Shown: positions 46,001 to 56,689 of the stretch, in pieces
Position numbering within the stretch: position 1 is the first letter of the stretch
Layout of the letters: the number at the start of each line of letters is the position of its first letter
NCBI GenBank assembly: GCA_006384855.1
Contig: VCJN01002426.1
Location: forward strand, 149,934-213,933
Source of the DNA: Tetraselmis striata
Lineage: Eukaryota; Chlorophyta; Chlorodendrophyceae; Chlorodendrales; Chlorodendraceae
Reading direction: 5' to 3'
Length of the DNA: 64,000 nucleotides
Translations under genes and position numbers: made by a program
Notes under the pieces: generated by a model
What the model saw: the letters and a program-made list of their open reading frames with translations, nothing else
Databases searched by the model: none
Told to the model about the DNA's origin: nothing

Positions 46001-49000
46001 GAACACTGTTCGCATCTACTCTCACTTTTGTCATTCCATGCCAAACACAAACGTGCGTCGTCACAACATACCATCGACGCACTGGTATGCATTACATTCC
46101 AAGAGGAAACAGAGGCCGTCAGTTAGGCCTGAATAGAAAACAAGGTCTTTAAACTTATAGTTAAATATGTTTCAAATATAATATAGAAATCTAAATATGA
46201 ATGACTAAACCTGAACAGAGCATAATGTAGTCACAACATGGCTCCTGCCAGCCCAGTGGCAAATAAGAGTGCCAGAGAAATGCCGCTAACGCTGCGACGC
46301 GATCAAGCAGTCGAGGGTTGACCCGCAGCTATGAAAGGAAAGGCCAAGGTTGGGGCAGCCTGCGCACCTGCGGCTCAGCTTCCGCGACAGCCTCCATGGC
46401 CGCCGCATAGCGCCGCTCCGCCGCCAGGTACCCGGCCCCCGGCGCAGCGTCCGGCCCGAAGCGCACCTGCAGCGCGCGAATATAGCGCATGTCTCGCTGC
46501 GCCGCACCTGCGCATGGAGGAGCGCAGCACGGCACGCTGGATCAGAGTAGCCAGAGGACGGTGCGGCTGCGGCAGTTGTCATCGCCATCATCGTCATTGT
46601 CATCATCGTCATCAACAGCCGCAGCCGCCGCCTCAAATGCCACCGAGACATCCGCTCTCATATGATGGTTGCAAGTAGTTGCAATATTATTTGCGCCAAT
46701 GTTTGCTTTGATTTACATTGTAAAATCCGCATGAAACGGCACGTATCCGTTATGTGGTATCAACCTATTATATCATTGAAGAATGTCACATAACATCGTT
46801 TTTTGTCTGAATGATTCTTGGCCGCTATACTACCGACAGAATTGCGATTTTAGTGCGGTACATCATACAGCACATATCGCCTGCATATCGCGGTATATCA
46901 TACAGCACATATCACCTAAACGCCCCCCTAAGTGATCACTGTATTCTGAAACTCGAAGCCGTGCAGGACGTTCTGGATGTTCCTTTCTTATCATTCAACC
47001 AATTATGAAAAATTTATTCGGCAGATGGGCGCTGCCTCGTTGGACGGTGCGTCCCGGTGATCACGGCGAGTGTGTATCGTCTCCGGCGGGGACGGGGCAG
47101 CTCACTCGAGTCCGGGGAGGCCTCCAACGCTGCGGTCGCCAGCGAGAGGGCATGCTGCGACGCCGCCTGCGCGGTGCGGTGCGCCGAGGGGCCATACGCG
47201 GGGTAGTGCGCCACGTCCTGCGGCGAGGCCACCTGCAGATAGCCCCGGCAGAGGGAGGGGGGGGGGGGGGGGGGGGGGCTTGCACAGTCAGCCCTCTGTA
47301 CACTGTGGCTGCTGCTTGGCTTTGCTGCGGCGCAGGCACTGGCAGAGGGACCACTGCACCGGCAGCTGATCTCGGTGCAGGACGAACAGCGGCGCGCACG
47401 GGTTCATTCCTAGCTAGGGAAGTCGATGCAGCAATCACGGCCCCGGCAAACGCAATGGCACTAGCAATACTGGGGGCGGCCTTCGCAATCTCTGCTGTTT
47501 GCCCAACCTAGGAGACACCCACAGGGCACATAGGCAGCGCACTACTCTCCCCGTCCCACGGGTTTTACATCGAGTGCTAAATACTTCAACGACAGGAGTC
47601 CTGTGTTACACGCATGACCACCCACAGGCCGTGCCCTGGCAGTACCACCCGAATAAAAAAGGATTATGTGTGTAAAGGATTATGAGGACATAAAGTCCGT
47701 GCGGTAATGTGTATGGGATATTGTACCAAAATATACTATAATATACATCGTGTATAAAAATTATACTACGTAAATCGTAGTGAGTTAAATCAGGGCTCCC
47801 CCCTGGGTTTAATTCCTGAATTGGACGGGGGCAACGCGATGGTGACAACGACGGTGACAATGCCGATGATGCCGGTGATGGTGATGGTGATGTGGTAGCG
47901 CAAACACACAAGGATGATAGTATGGAGATGAGCTTTGGCATTTGCCTGAGCACATGTACACAGGCATTGCCAATGCCGATGCAAAGCATTGACATTGGTA
48001 TGTATCAGTGACTGTGGCGATGATATCATCATCATCATTATTGTGGCGGCAGATGGATGCCGGTGTCATGGGCCCCGGGCATGCAGGCACCGATCGCGCC
48101 CCAACGCAACACGGGACCGGGCAGCGCGGCCAGGGCCTCCAGGATCCATACAGCCGCACCTTGTTGAGGAAGGGCGCGGCGGCGTAGGCGAGCCCCCAGT
48201 GGCACATGGCGCAGCTCGGGTCCAGCTCCAGCGCGATGGTGAATGACGCGTTGGCCTCCCGCTGCCAGCACGGTGCAGCGCCTCACGTCAGCGCACTCCC
48301 CATCCACCCAACCCCCTGCTCCACCTGCAGTAGTGCCCGAGCACCCCCACCTGGTTGAAGTTGTACAGCAGCACGAGGCCCTGGTCAAAGTGACGCTGCG
48401 CGGCAGCGGCCGGCGTGGCGATCTCGTGGCTGTAGCCCTCCAGGCGGCCAAAGTGGCGCAGCCGCTCCTCGGGGCTCAGCGGCGTGCACTGCGACGGCGG
48501 CCAAAGCAGCGCTGCTGTGATGCCCGTGCCCTCACCGTACACCAGGCCACAAACAAACGCAGCGTCATTCCTGGGGATTATATACATACTGCACCATTTA
48601 ATTTGGTCTGAATGTCCAAAAACAGCGAAGTAACGATCTGTTTGGCAGCCTGGGGCGGCGATCCCTGTACAGTTTCCGTAGTGTATTCTGATTAATAGGG
48701 TGTCAGCTAAACATAGTTGCTCTCTGTTCAACCCAGGTGTGTGTGGGGGGGGGGGGGGGGGGGGGCAACAACGGTCATATACAGCGAACCCAAAGCGTGG
48801 CTACTGGAAGGACGTGACAGCCAAAAAAAACTGGAAACTCATATGCGCCCCATTTACTATTTCATTGTGCTTTTCCGAGCTCCATCGTGCAGCTTCCACA
48901 GCTATGGGATGGCGATGGCGATGGCCATCGATGCGGCTCATAGGTGGCAGAGGGCTGCGTATCAGCGCGGAGTCGGTCGCTCGCTGCGCCCTTATCGTAG

Positions 49001-49216
49001 GCGCCGCGCTGATGCTCCGCCATGGGACTCCGAGACATGCTAAGCGCAGGTGGAGCGCGCTAATAACGCCACCAAGGCGACCAGTAGCATCTCCCCGGAA
49101 ATCGCTGCCAAACCCAAATGGAGCTGCAGCCACATACCCAATCAGAGCGGGGTGATGCCCCTCAGCTACCTTGTCTTCTGCACGCCCCCCTTGGCTGCCT
49201 ACAGTGAAGGCCTCTA

Positions 49217-49254
<38 letters not shown>

Positions 49255-49666
49255 GCAGCATTGGGTAAGGCGGGAACCCGTGGGCAGTGCACCTGGTAGC
49301 CAGCGCCGGCATGCTCCGCCGCATGCGCAGCCCGCGCTGCCTCGAGCCGGCGGCGCCACAGAAAGTCCGCCCATACCACCGCGGCCGCCAGCGCCAGCAG
49401 GGCGATCACTGCCACCTCCTTTCTGCGCTCGCGGGATGGATGACGCGTGAGGCCGGTCAGTTGCAACGCCCATACCGAGCCCTGTGGGGCATATTGGGCG
49501 CAGCTGAGGCAGGGGCGGGATTAGGCAGGAGCAGCAGCACCGGATGGTTAGCCGCAGACCCCGCCTCGGAGGCGGTCGCCCCGTCGCACTTGCCCCCATC
49601 GCCGCTGTCCCATGCTCCTCCCTCTCGTCGCCAGGCTGAAATGCGTTGCAGCAGCGGCGTAATTAG

Positions 49667-49709
<43 letters not shown>

Positions 49710-50044
49710 GGCATTTCCTGTCAGGCCCCGTCTCGCGTGGCTTGGGAACAGCCATCACAAGCAATTCGGGACGTTTAATATTTTAAAGGGAGGGAATGTA
49801 TGTGTTGGCGTGACAGGCAAACTCCCACCATCTGCTGTGCCACACGGCCGCACACCTGGGATAAGGGCGGACGGCGGCGCTGCAGCATCGCCGCGACCGC
49901 CACGGCCAGGAGCAGCCCGCCAGCCGCAGCTGCGAATAGCGGCCATCCGGCGCCGCAGCCGAGGTCCAGGCCGGCGGGCAGCTCCCCGGGGTGGAGGCCG
50001 CCGCGGAGCGGAAGGCCGTTCCACAGTCGGCCCGCGGGTGCCAT
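37063..50044 (-). CDS. Tetratricopeptide-repeat protein with N-terminal membrane segments, 706 aa, 15 exons
   Basis: Exons (-): 49856-50044, 49293-49427, 48351-48488, 48160-48261, 47106-47232, 46368-46507, 45288-45455, 44477-44607, 43364-43501, 42195-42332, 40984-41114, 40101-40282, 38479-38616, 37430-37504, 37063-37251; all phases match. The order follows a bacterial-type TPR family: AAAQRHFDQGLVLLYNFNQ, IALELDPSCAMCHWGLAYAA, LLNTAPWDYYTDRHGAIKPD, GMGHLIHMASHMYMRVGRYG, EYMEPIRVHQPIRQCLGKVL, LLDAGRHEEAEDCYRKDLSE and YPANAWSLLGLAHSLAGQGR. TPR helices bind protein partners; this family's role is not known to me. Exons 1 and 2 each encode a hydrophobic segment followed by Arg residues (WPLFAAAAGGLLLAVAVAAM; VAVIALLALAAAVVWADFLW), so it is a membrane-anchored or targeted protein. 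Exon 2's acceptor (GCGAG|CGC) is the weakest junction. The intron after exon 14 begins GC (AAG|GCAAGA). Introns hold C/G runs, LINE tails and microsatellites. Confidence 0.85.
37580..37740. repeat. AT/ACAT-rich microsatellite in an immediate downstream intron
   Basis: Imperfect CACATACATA, TATATACATA and TATGTATG runs fill the stretch, just upstream (in sense) of exon 14 of the TPR gene. Non-coding. Confidence 0.8.
39340..39497 (+). mobile_element. LINE 3' tail fragment
   Basis: ACGCTGCCAGGGTTTCACTG then GTCTTGTCCCGGGGGCGAAA with an A run at the end matches the tail of the LINE at 16030-17245. It lies in the large intron between exons 12 and 13 of the TPR gene, antisense to it. The sequence before about 39440 is too diverged to align by eye. 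Confidence 0.6.
41266..41350 (+). repeat. Degenerate telomere-like CCCTAAA tract
   Basis: Words CCCTAAACCC, AACCCTGAAACCCTAA and CTAATCCTAACCCTAAAATC occur in a row. The opposite-strand version (GGGTTTCAGG, TTTAGGGTTTGATAAAGGGG) stands at 41550-41604, and more at 44288-44330. All are in introns of the TPR gene. CCCTAAA is the plant/algal-type telomere unit. Confidence 0.6.
41640..41870. repeat. TATG/ATAC microsatellite cluster
   Basis: Runs of TATGTATG (41726-41755 and 41830-41860) and TATATA/CATGTATA words, with GTATTTGACCCCC twice after the runs (41752 and 41853). It lies in the intron between exons 10 and 11 of the TPR gene. Confidence 0.85.
49216..49251 (+). repeat. (CT)n microsatellite
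   Basis: About 17 CT units inside the intron after exon 2 of the TPR gene. Confidence 0.95.
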
Positions 50045-50304
50045 CCCGCAGCGCTGAAGCGTGAAGATAGGGATGAGCGTGGACTTCTGCTGGCTCACAC
50101 GGGAAAGCGCCGAGGTTCGCAGAGGGGGGTATTCGGGGTGCCTGGCAAGGTGGCAACCCTTCACAATTTATGTTAGTTCAGATATTAGTGCGTACATGCT
50201 TGTTAAAGAAGCACTGATGTAAGAATTTGGTTCTTGGCTCCCTGTCCTCCTGCTCGACCTTATTGGTTTCGGGCTTATGTCTCTCTTCTGCTGGCAACCT
50301 TTCA

Positions 50305-50372
50305 TAGTTGTTGTTAGTTCTGTTTTAGTGCGCCTTTGTGAAAGCCCTGATGTAATTAAAAACTGATATAAG
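50305..50372 (+). repeat. Second copy of the 22870 dispersed repeat
   Basis: TTGTTGTTAGTTCTGTTTTA and GTGAAAGCCCTGATGTAATT match 22870-22937 with few changes. It lies between the TPR gene start and a LINE 3' fragment. Confidence 0.6.
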
Positions 50373-50473
50373 AATTTGTCTTCTGGGCAGCAGCGATCGT
50401 CGTCAGGTGTGCTGGACGGCCCGATAGGATAGGAGGCACTAAGGCAGGTCCGATTTAATGTTATGTGTTTTTC

Positions 50474-50766
50474 CCGCCCCCGGGACAGGACTGGCACCAG
50501 TGAAACCCCTGCAGCGTCTCTACGACGGCCGTTTAGGCAGCAATCCAGTTACGGAAAGCCCTGGGTAGGCGACGACGCTCGGTTATAATCATTGAGCAAA
50601 TTGCCGAAGCATTCTGCAAGACTAATTAGGGGCCAGTGATGAATTTCCAACACTGTTGGATCACCGTCTAAAACACCGCCATCAAAAATACCCGGCACTG
50701 ACCACGAAAGGTCCGCCCTACCCGTTTGGGCGTCGGCCCATTCGAGTAATGCGAGTTGGGGCAAGT
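50474..50766 (-). mobile_element. LINE 3' end, minus strand
   Basis: The frame 50549-50764 (PQLALLEWADAQTGRADLSW ... HWPLISLAECFGNLLNDYN) parallels 16940-17160 of the plus-strand LINE in another frame and is less decayed than that copy. It continues into the shared tail, with ACGGCCGT and GTCCTGTCCCGGGGGCGGG read on the minus strand. It ends abruptly near 50766 before a G run, so it is 5'-truncated. Confidence 0.7.
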
Positions 50767-51093
50767 TATGTTACATGTTAGTACTCTATTTTCCGGAGAA
50801 ACAAAGGGGGGGGGGGGGGGGGGGGGGGGAGGGGGTGCCAAAAAGAAAAGTGGCCTCAACTTTAGTTCACGTGCTTAAGCACGCTGGGAGCGGTGCATGA
50901 GCGGCTGGGGGCTCAGCATCGCAGCACCGCCGCCGTTAATTATATCGTGTTGGTTACGTGGATAGCGTCTAGAGAAGGCATCGAAAGTCTTTAATATCTA
51001 AGCAAGGCATATCCCGGGACGGCGCTTGGCCGGGCTGGACTGACACCTCCCGTTGGCCCGCCCTAACCCACCATCTCACCCCTCCTCGCCAAG

Positions 51094-51240
51094 ATGGCTG
51101 ACAGCAACAACTTCTGCCTGAAGATCACTGTGATATGGGAAGGCATACATGCTTCTTGCCAAGTCTATGCTCGACTTCGAGTGGGGGTGGCTGGGGCCGT
51201 GGCCGGGGCCAACAATCGCACCCAAGGCTTTCCGTAACAG
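51094..51240 (+). other. Possible first exon of a gene cut by a LINE tail
   Basis: After a CCACCATCTCACCCCTCCTC leader, ATG at 51094 opens MADSNNFCLKIT and runs on for about 47 codons into the LINE tail at 51206. The clean start and codon use suggest a real N-terminus, but no continuation is visible. Low confidence. Confidence 0.25.
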
Positions 51241-51322
51241 AATTCATTGTTGCCTTAACGGCCGTCGCAGAGACGCTGCAAAGGTCTCACTGCCAGACCT
51301 GTCCTGGGGGCGAAAAAAAATC
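51206..51322 (+). mobile_element. LINE 3' tail fragment
   Basis: CAAGGCTTTCCGTAACAG, ACGGCCGTCGCAGAGACGCT, and CTGTCCTGGGGGCGAAAAAA follow the same order as 17150-17242 in the plus-strand LINE. Only about 115 bp are present, that is a very short 3' copy. Confidence 0.7.
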
Positions 51323-52600
51323 GTACCCGGCAGCGCCTACTGAACAGCCAACACAACCTGCTCCTAGGCAAGACAATGCCACTGCCATGTCGTCCCGTGC
51401 TCGTGTAGTTGGCAATCGGACGGGGTTTCAGATCGGAGGCTTTGGGCGGCTACGTGTAATTGTGCGCTGCAAGAAGCAAGCCGGACTGCCATAAGCCGAG
51501 GTGCTTCGTCTCTTGGCAAGCCCGTTGCAACATAGTGCTTCCATTTATATCTATCGCGAGTTGATGAGCCAGCTGTCACACCGGAGGAGAGTACCAGCTA
51601 GCGGTGAGCTGCTCTGTCCCCCCTGCATGCCATATTTAGTATATCATCTGCAGCTGACACGCCCATAATTAACCACCATGTCATCTTGCTAGGGCGCAGG
51701 TGGTTGGCTGCCAATGGCCTTGCAGACGGTCGTATCTCTAACACATGTGTGGCATGCAATCTCTGGATGAGGACCATCCTCATCGCGCTTCCTGTGTGTG
51801 TGTGATTCCCGCCTGACATGTGATGCTCTGGTGGAGATTGAGTATTACACACACATGAAGAAGACCCCCACTTGGGAGTTCATCCCCACCTTGCGTGCAA
51901 AGTGTGCAGGATCATCATCATATGAGGTATTGTGCCACTATGTACTACCCCCAACCCCCCTTCGTCACATACGCTTGCCACACTGCTCCCACTGATGATG
52001 CGTTGTGCGAATGTCCGGGTGATGGAGACGGAGGACTCATAGATCGGGCATTACAGACTGTATACACCAATGTTTTCCTTTTGTGCAAAACTTGTGAGCG
52101 TTTCGGCTATCATGTGCTCGTGGGGGGCGCCAAGGCCAACTGTGCTGAGAAGATGCGAGAACTCGATAGCCAGGCAGCACTGCGCAGCAGGGCAGCGCAG
52201 CGCGGCGAGAGCAACAACACATAGCAGTGGCATGCAGCAGCTTAGCAGCATCATAGCACTACATGGAGTACGGGTGGATAGGGCCACCGTATGGTTGGTT
52301 TGTCATGATGCTGATTGTACTATGGTGATCGTTCCAAAAAGTGCCCCACCCCCTCTAACTCCATTTTATGCTTGCAAATGGCAGGGAACACCATTCTGCA
52401 CACAGCCATGCATTGGACCATAAAAACAAGTCATACCAGTGGTAGCTATTATGAAACTTTGGGCATGTTCTACTAAGTACTGTGATATCAACGTAAATAA
52501 AGTAGAGGGGGTGGAATAAGAGGGGGGGAGGGGTTCTAAAACGTCAAATGAAATCGGACCTGTCTTATAAATGAAGACCGTTTCCTTTTCGCGGCGCAAC
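51323..52600. other. Intergenic DNA with one unrecognised 110-codon ORF
   Basis: The frame 51895-52224 (+) includes ALCECPGDGDGGLIDRALQT then LLCKTCERFGYHVLVGGAKA, with paired Cys residues, but no family is recognised. No other gene is supported here. Confidence 0.3.
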
Positions 52601-52628
52601 TTCGACGCGTTAATGTGGATCGAGCCGT

Positions 52629-53457
52629 GTGGGCCGGGCCCGTCCGGTGGAGCAGGCGGCGGCGGAGGGGGTGGCGGGCCGCCACAGCCCCCCCCCCCCC
52701 CCCAAGCCGTGCTATATGTGCGGCTCTGATCAGCACAACGCACGTAGTAAGCATCCCGCCAACGTACCCATCACGTGGCCATGCCTTCGTTGTGGGGCCA
52801 AGCGCGCCCGTGCTGGGCGCCAAAAGACATAGTACGTCTCGCCCCCTGTGCCCAAATACCCGAGCGCGTCGCCGATCGGGGAATGACGGCCAAGGTGCTC
52901 TCCGAGCCCCTCCGTGTCGGCTTTGATATTGGTTGTCGCCGACTTCTTTGACGAGGAGCGGCGCTACCGCTTCCTCTTCACCATAGCGGTCCGGGATGTG
53001 CCCACACTAGCGGCAGTACGGGAGTGCGATGAGTGGGCGGGCGACTGTCGCCGTCTGGGGTTGACCCCGGGCCCGGCTTACCAACGGCTATTTGTTGTAC
53101 AAGTAGCGTTGACGTTGGGGTTTTGTAAACTGACATTGCACATACTCTTCCGTGTCGCATGAGGACATGACGCAGCTAATTCGCAACGCGAATGTTTGCC
53201 GAAGACGTTTTAAGACAGGTAGTATCGACATCCAGTGGCACTATGTCAAACTACTAGGTACAAGGGGGCATGACGTGCCGGACATGCTCACACTTAACGT
53301 ACCACCGCGCGCATCGTCGGAGTGCGCGGCATGGTATTCAGTGCAACCGGGGAGATTGAACGTTGTATACGATATTCCTCAGCTCGGGATGCGGGTCAAT
53401 GTCGAGGCTTTACTAGCATCGGAACACATCCCTGCGGAGTTGAAAGAGGCGTTATAA
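52629..53457 (+). other. Cluster of unrecognised small ORFs, one with zinc-knuckle-like Cys
   Basis: 52629-52832 ends KPCYMCGSDQHNARSKHPAN then PCLRCGA, a C-x2-C-x4-H and C-x2-C arrangement near a C run. 52914-53162 begins ILVVADFFDEERRYRFLFTI and 53152-53457 has IDIQWHYVKLLGTRGHDVPD and AWYSVQPGRLNVVYDIPQLG. Composition and the absence of nearby repeats make these plausible exons of one gene or a transposon's accessory ORFs. I cannot join them by good splice sites. Confidence 0.3.
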
Positions 53458-53973
53458 TATGGGTACGCACAACGGTGGACTACTGGGCGACCGCCGAAGC
53501 TGCGGAACAAGAATTGCCGATCATGGCAAGAAGGTGGCACCGCGGCGGGAATCGAGGTGGACCGGCAGCACGAGCAGGGTTAGGTTGAAGGCCCCTCGCA
53601 GTACGTGCCCTGGACAGTAAGTGAGCGCGATCGCGTGCATCATCACCATACCCAAACAACACCGCGAACTCGCGACTACACGCGGGGATATCGCGGAACC
53701 TCGTATCGGGAGCTACCATGTGTACTATGTGCGCTAGTAATTAAATCATGGACGGCATATACGGCTTATCACAGTACCGCCCATGCAGCGGTCTCCAAAC
53801 CCACGGGTACTGCGACGGGTACTATGATGACGCTGCGCCGTCAGGCCGCACGCGCACTCGCCGACAAAAGGTTACAGCATAATAGTCATCGGCCACGCTG
53901 TACAGCTCCGCGGCCCTCCGCGCTAGCAATACTTGTGGGAAGGGCGCGAAAGCTACCGCAGCATGTAGCAGAT

Positions 53974-54029
<56 letters not shown>

Positions 54030-54444
54030 AAAATGCATGCCGCAACTACTGCTCGCCACAGCTACCCTTGTCACTATCACTCCACCCGCAGTGCCCCCGC
54101 ACCGACTCCGCCCGCGACACGGCGGAATGTCGCAGCAGCCGTGCGGAGGTGCACAGCAGCGGGAGAAGTATGTCGGGCTTGGGCCCGTAGCGCCCGGGGC
54201 GGTGTTTTGAGGCAGATTTACGTTGGACGGCCTCCGCCGCACCTGCAAGAACCGCCCGCCCTGCGGCTACTCAGTCGGCCATCGTGTCGGCCATTGCTAG
54301 CCGGATCGCGCGCTCTCTTTCGAGGTTGCGCTTGACGGTCGCAAGAAGAAAGTCATATAGAACTCGAAGCTGCGCGTTGCACTTCCCGGGGTAGATATGT
54401 GGTTGTATGAGGCACTTGTTACCAAGGGGCCGTGGGGGCAACTT
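53458..54444. other. Intergenic DNA with a long GT microsatellite
   Basis: Apart from the GT repeat at 53975-54028, frames here are shadows created by the repeat. No gene is supported. Confidence 0.5.
53975..54028 (+). repeat. (GT)n microsatellite, about 27 units
   Basis: An unbroken GT repeat. Frames of Val-Cys or Thr-His seen across it are artefacts. Confidence 0.97.
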
Positions 54445-54786
54445 CTAGTTGCCAGTCGGACGAGCACACGGGGTAGGAGGGACAGAGCATCTCTCGCTTG
54501 CCGACGCTGCCCTGCCCGGCACACTCGGCTGCGTTGGCGGTGCTGCATCACAGCTCTCAGCACGATCCGCCGGCGCAGTCGACGATTGCACATATGCGGC
54601 GGGCTCAGGCCCACATGCTTGGCCGCCGCTCGGCACCTGAGCATGCTGGCACGCTGACCAAGCCGTGACTGCCGTGGTGACAATCAGCATGCCGCCGATG
54701 AGGGTGACATCGCGTCCGGCGACGGAGCGAAGGGCTGATGCCGTCTGTCCGGCCTTCAATCGGGCCTTAAGACCGGTAATTCGCAT
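54445..54786 (-). CDS. Small ORF with one membrane segment, unrecognised
   Basis: A 113-codon frame from the ATG at 54786 begins MRITGLKARLKAGQTASALR and has a hydrophobic stretch DVTLIGGMLIVTTAVTAW, then a Pro/Ala/Ser-rich tail. Nothing supports it beyond openness and the single helix. Confidence 0.2.
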   Translation of the reverse strand: MRITGLKARLKAGQTASALRSVAGRDVTLIGGMLIVTTAVTAWSACQHAQVPSGGQACGPEPAAYVQSSTAPADRAESCDAAPPTQPSVPGRAASASERCSVPPTPCARPTGN

Positions 54787-55194
54787 AGCGAATGCAACTG
54801 AAGAACATGGCAAGACTCACTAGGCTCCCGCACGACTTCGTAATTAGCCTGTATTACCCTGTATTTACCCTGTGATCTTACAAGTAGAATCACACTCGTA
54901 TGTAGTCATTCCTTGACATGCTCGTAATAAACTCCATCGGGCTCATATCACACGTCATCGCGACGCAACAACCGCGGTGGTCTATCCGGGATCCACCTCT
55001 AGAAGCCCAACAATCTCGCTGCGCTATGGCCAAATCCGCGATAGCGCGTGCGGCAATGCCAGTGAGCGGGCGCGCGGCAGTGGACGGCGAGGCGCGCGGC
55101 AGTGGGCGGGCGGGATAAATTAATAACATTCGGTTTCGGCCGCTGGGACCGCCACGGCGGCGGGCCTGCTGCTCGCGGGTGGCGGCAGCGGCTA

Positions 55195-56186
55195 CTACTG
55201 CCATGGCGGGCTGGCGGCCGGCCCGCGACCCGAACGCTCTGGCCCCAGCACCACCCCGGCGGCCCGGCCCCGGGCCGGCACTCCAGCCGCCGGCTTGGTG
55301 GGCTGCTTGGCATTCTTGGCCAGGGGCTCCGGGCTACTGCCCTCGTCGACGTTGTCGCCAGGGAAGCCTTGCGTGGCGGCCAGGTTCTTGACCGCGTTGG
55401 TGTTGTGCTTGATGATGCCGCCCGCCCTCTTATGTTGTTGCTTCTGCACGCCCTCCAAGTCGTAGAGCTTTAGCGACGCAGCGGTGCCCGACCCAGCAGT
55501 GGACTTTAGCGACGCAGCGGCAGCGCCACGACCTTGTTGCGTTGAACACTCGATATGATCGGCTTACCGCCAAACATAGGGACTGGGCGGGGGTCTAACA
55601 CATTAACTGCGAAAGTCAGTATATGTGTTGATTTCTTGTCGCGGCGGTGGCTGTCTAATCGAACAAGTGCGAAAACAAACGCGACTCACCCGCGGCTTCC
55701 GAGTGCGGCGTCACCTCGTAGACCTCCTCCTCGCCCTTGAACACCACATTAGAAGGGGGGCACTTGCCGGCTTGGTAGTACGTCCCCAGCTCGCTCTCCT
55801 GCTAGGCTTCTGCAAGGTCGAGGGCATCGATTCGCGAGTCGGTCCTCGATCGGCAATGGTCCCTTCTTCCTACCTACTTGGCCGTCCCTGCCCTCATCCT
55901 CGAAGTAGTGCCGAGCGACGTAGTTCCTCACGTTCCCATGCTTCATGTACAACCCACAAGGATGGTCGCAGTGGGGTTGGGAGGAAGCGAAGGGGGGGTG
56001 TACTCTCAGAACGCGGCGATTACGGTCTCCTTGGCGTAGATGTGGTTTTCGGCTGTGTAGCCGGCACGGAAGTTGAAGGCGGCGTATCAAATCCGCTCGA
56101 TGTACGGCGGGGGCGCGGCGATGGGAAACCTCGGCGTCTTCTTCACATGGTAAAGGATCCCCATCTGAGTGTCGCGCGGCCAGCAT
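55195..56186 (-). pseudogene. Possible decayed coding region of unknown origin
   Basis: Minus-strand fragments in different frames read like real protein: GTYYQAGKCPPSNVVFKGEE then VYEVTPHSEAAGESRL near 55690-55790, and GVQKQQHKRAGGIIKHNTNA then VKNLAATQGFPGDN near 55370-55460. A TAG near 55802 and several frame changes break them. I cannot name a family. It abuts the LTR at 56203 and may be a host gene remnant or another element. Confidence 0.3.
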
Positions 56187-56202
56187 TCGTCAAATAAGAC
56201 AG

Positions 56203-56604
56203 TGAGGTACAGTAATGCCCTAATGCAATTAGAGGCAAGAAGGCAAAGGTTGTGAGGAAATAATATTGAAATGCGACGGGATCATCAGCTGGTTCAGCTT
56301 TTTAGCGGCAGCCCGCAACACAGAAGCAGAGCAGCGGCAGAGTAGTTCAGCGGCCAGCCTTGGGCATTGCGGAAATATAGCATCGGGGAATGTCAGTAGC
56401 AGCATCGGGGACTGTTAGTAGTAGCATCGGTGATTGGGATTGATGATGATAAATGATACGCGTACATGTTACAGTACGAGTTACAGAGGTACGGCAGGTA
56501 ATGATATGATACAGGAAATGATAATAATATGAGATAAGTGGTTCTGTGGGTAAAGTGCAGGGTGAGGTGTAGGATTTGGTATAGGGTTAGGTGTAGCCCT
56601 AACA
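56203..56604 (-). repeat. 3' LTR, 402 bp
   Basis: Plus-strand ends are TGAGGTACAG and CCCTAACA, so the LTR reads TGTTAGGG...CTGTACCTCA on the minus strand. The left part repeats at 63820-64000. Confidence 0.85.
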
Positions 56605-56616
56605 CTCCTTCCCCTC
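56605..56616 (-). promoter_or_regulatory. Polypurine tract of the LTR element
   Basis: GAGGGGAAGGAG on the minus strand directly precedes the 3' LTR, which is the primer site for plus-strand DNA synthesis in LTR elements. Confidence 0.8.
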
Positions 56617-56689
56617 ACGGAGAAAATAGTTACGGTATTTTCAAAGAGAAGCGGGCCGGATATTTGGAATGCAAGTTGCGGTAGTGTGG

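Noticed and set aside
49162-49599. 145-codon frame in the TPR intron
   Set aside because: It depends on the CT microsatellite and overlaps exon 2 in the wrong frame.
53605-54248. Frames with Val-Cys or Thr-His runs
   Set aside because: Created by the GT microsatellite; nothing on either side supports coding.
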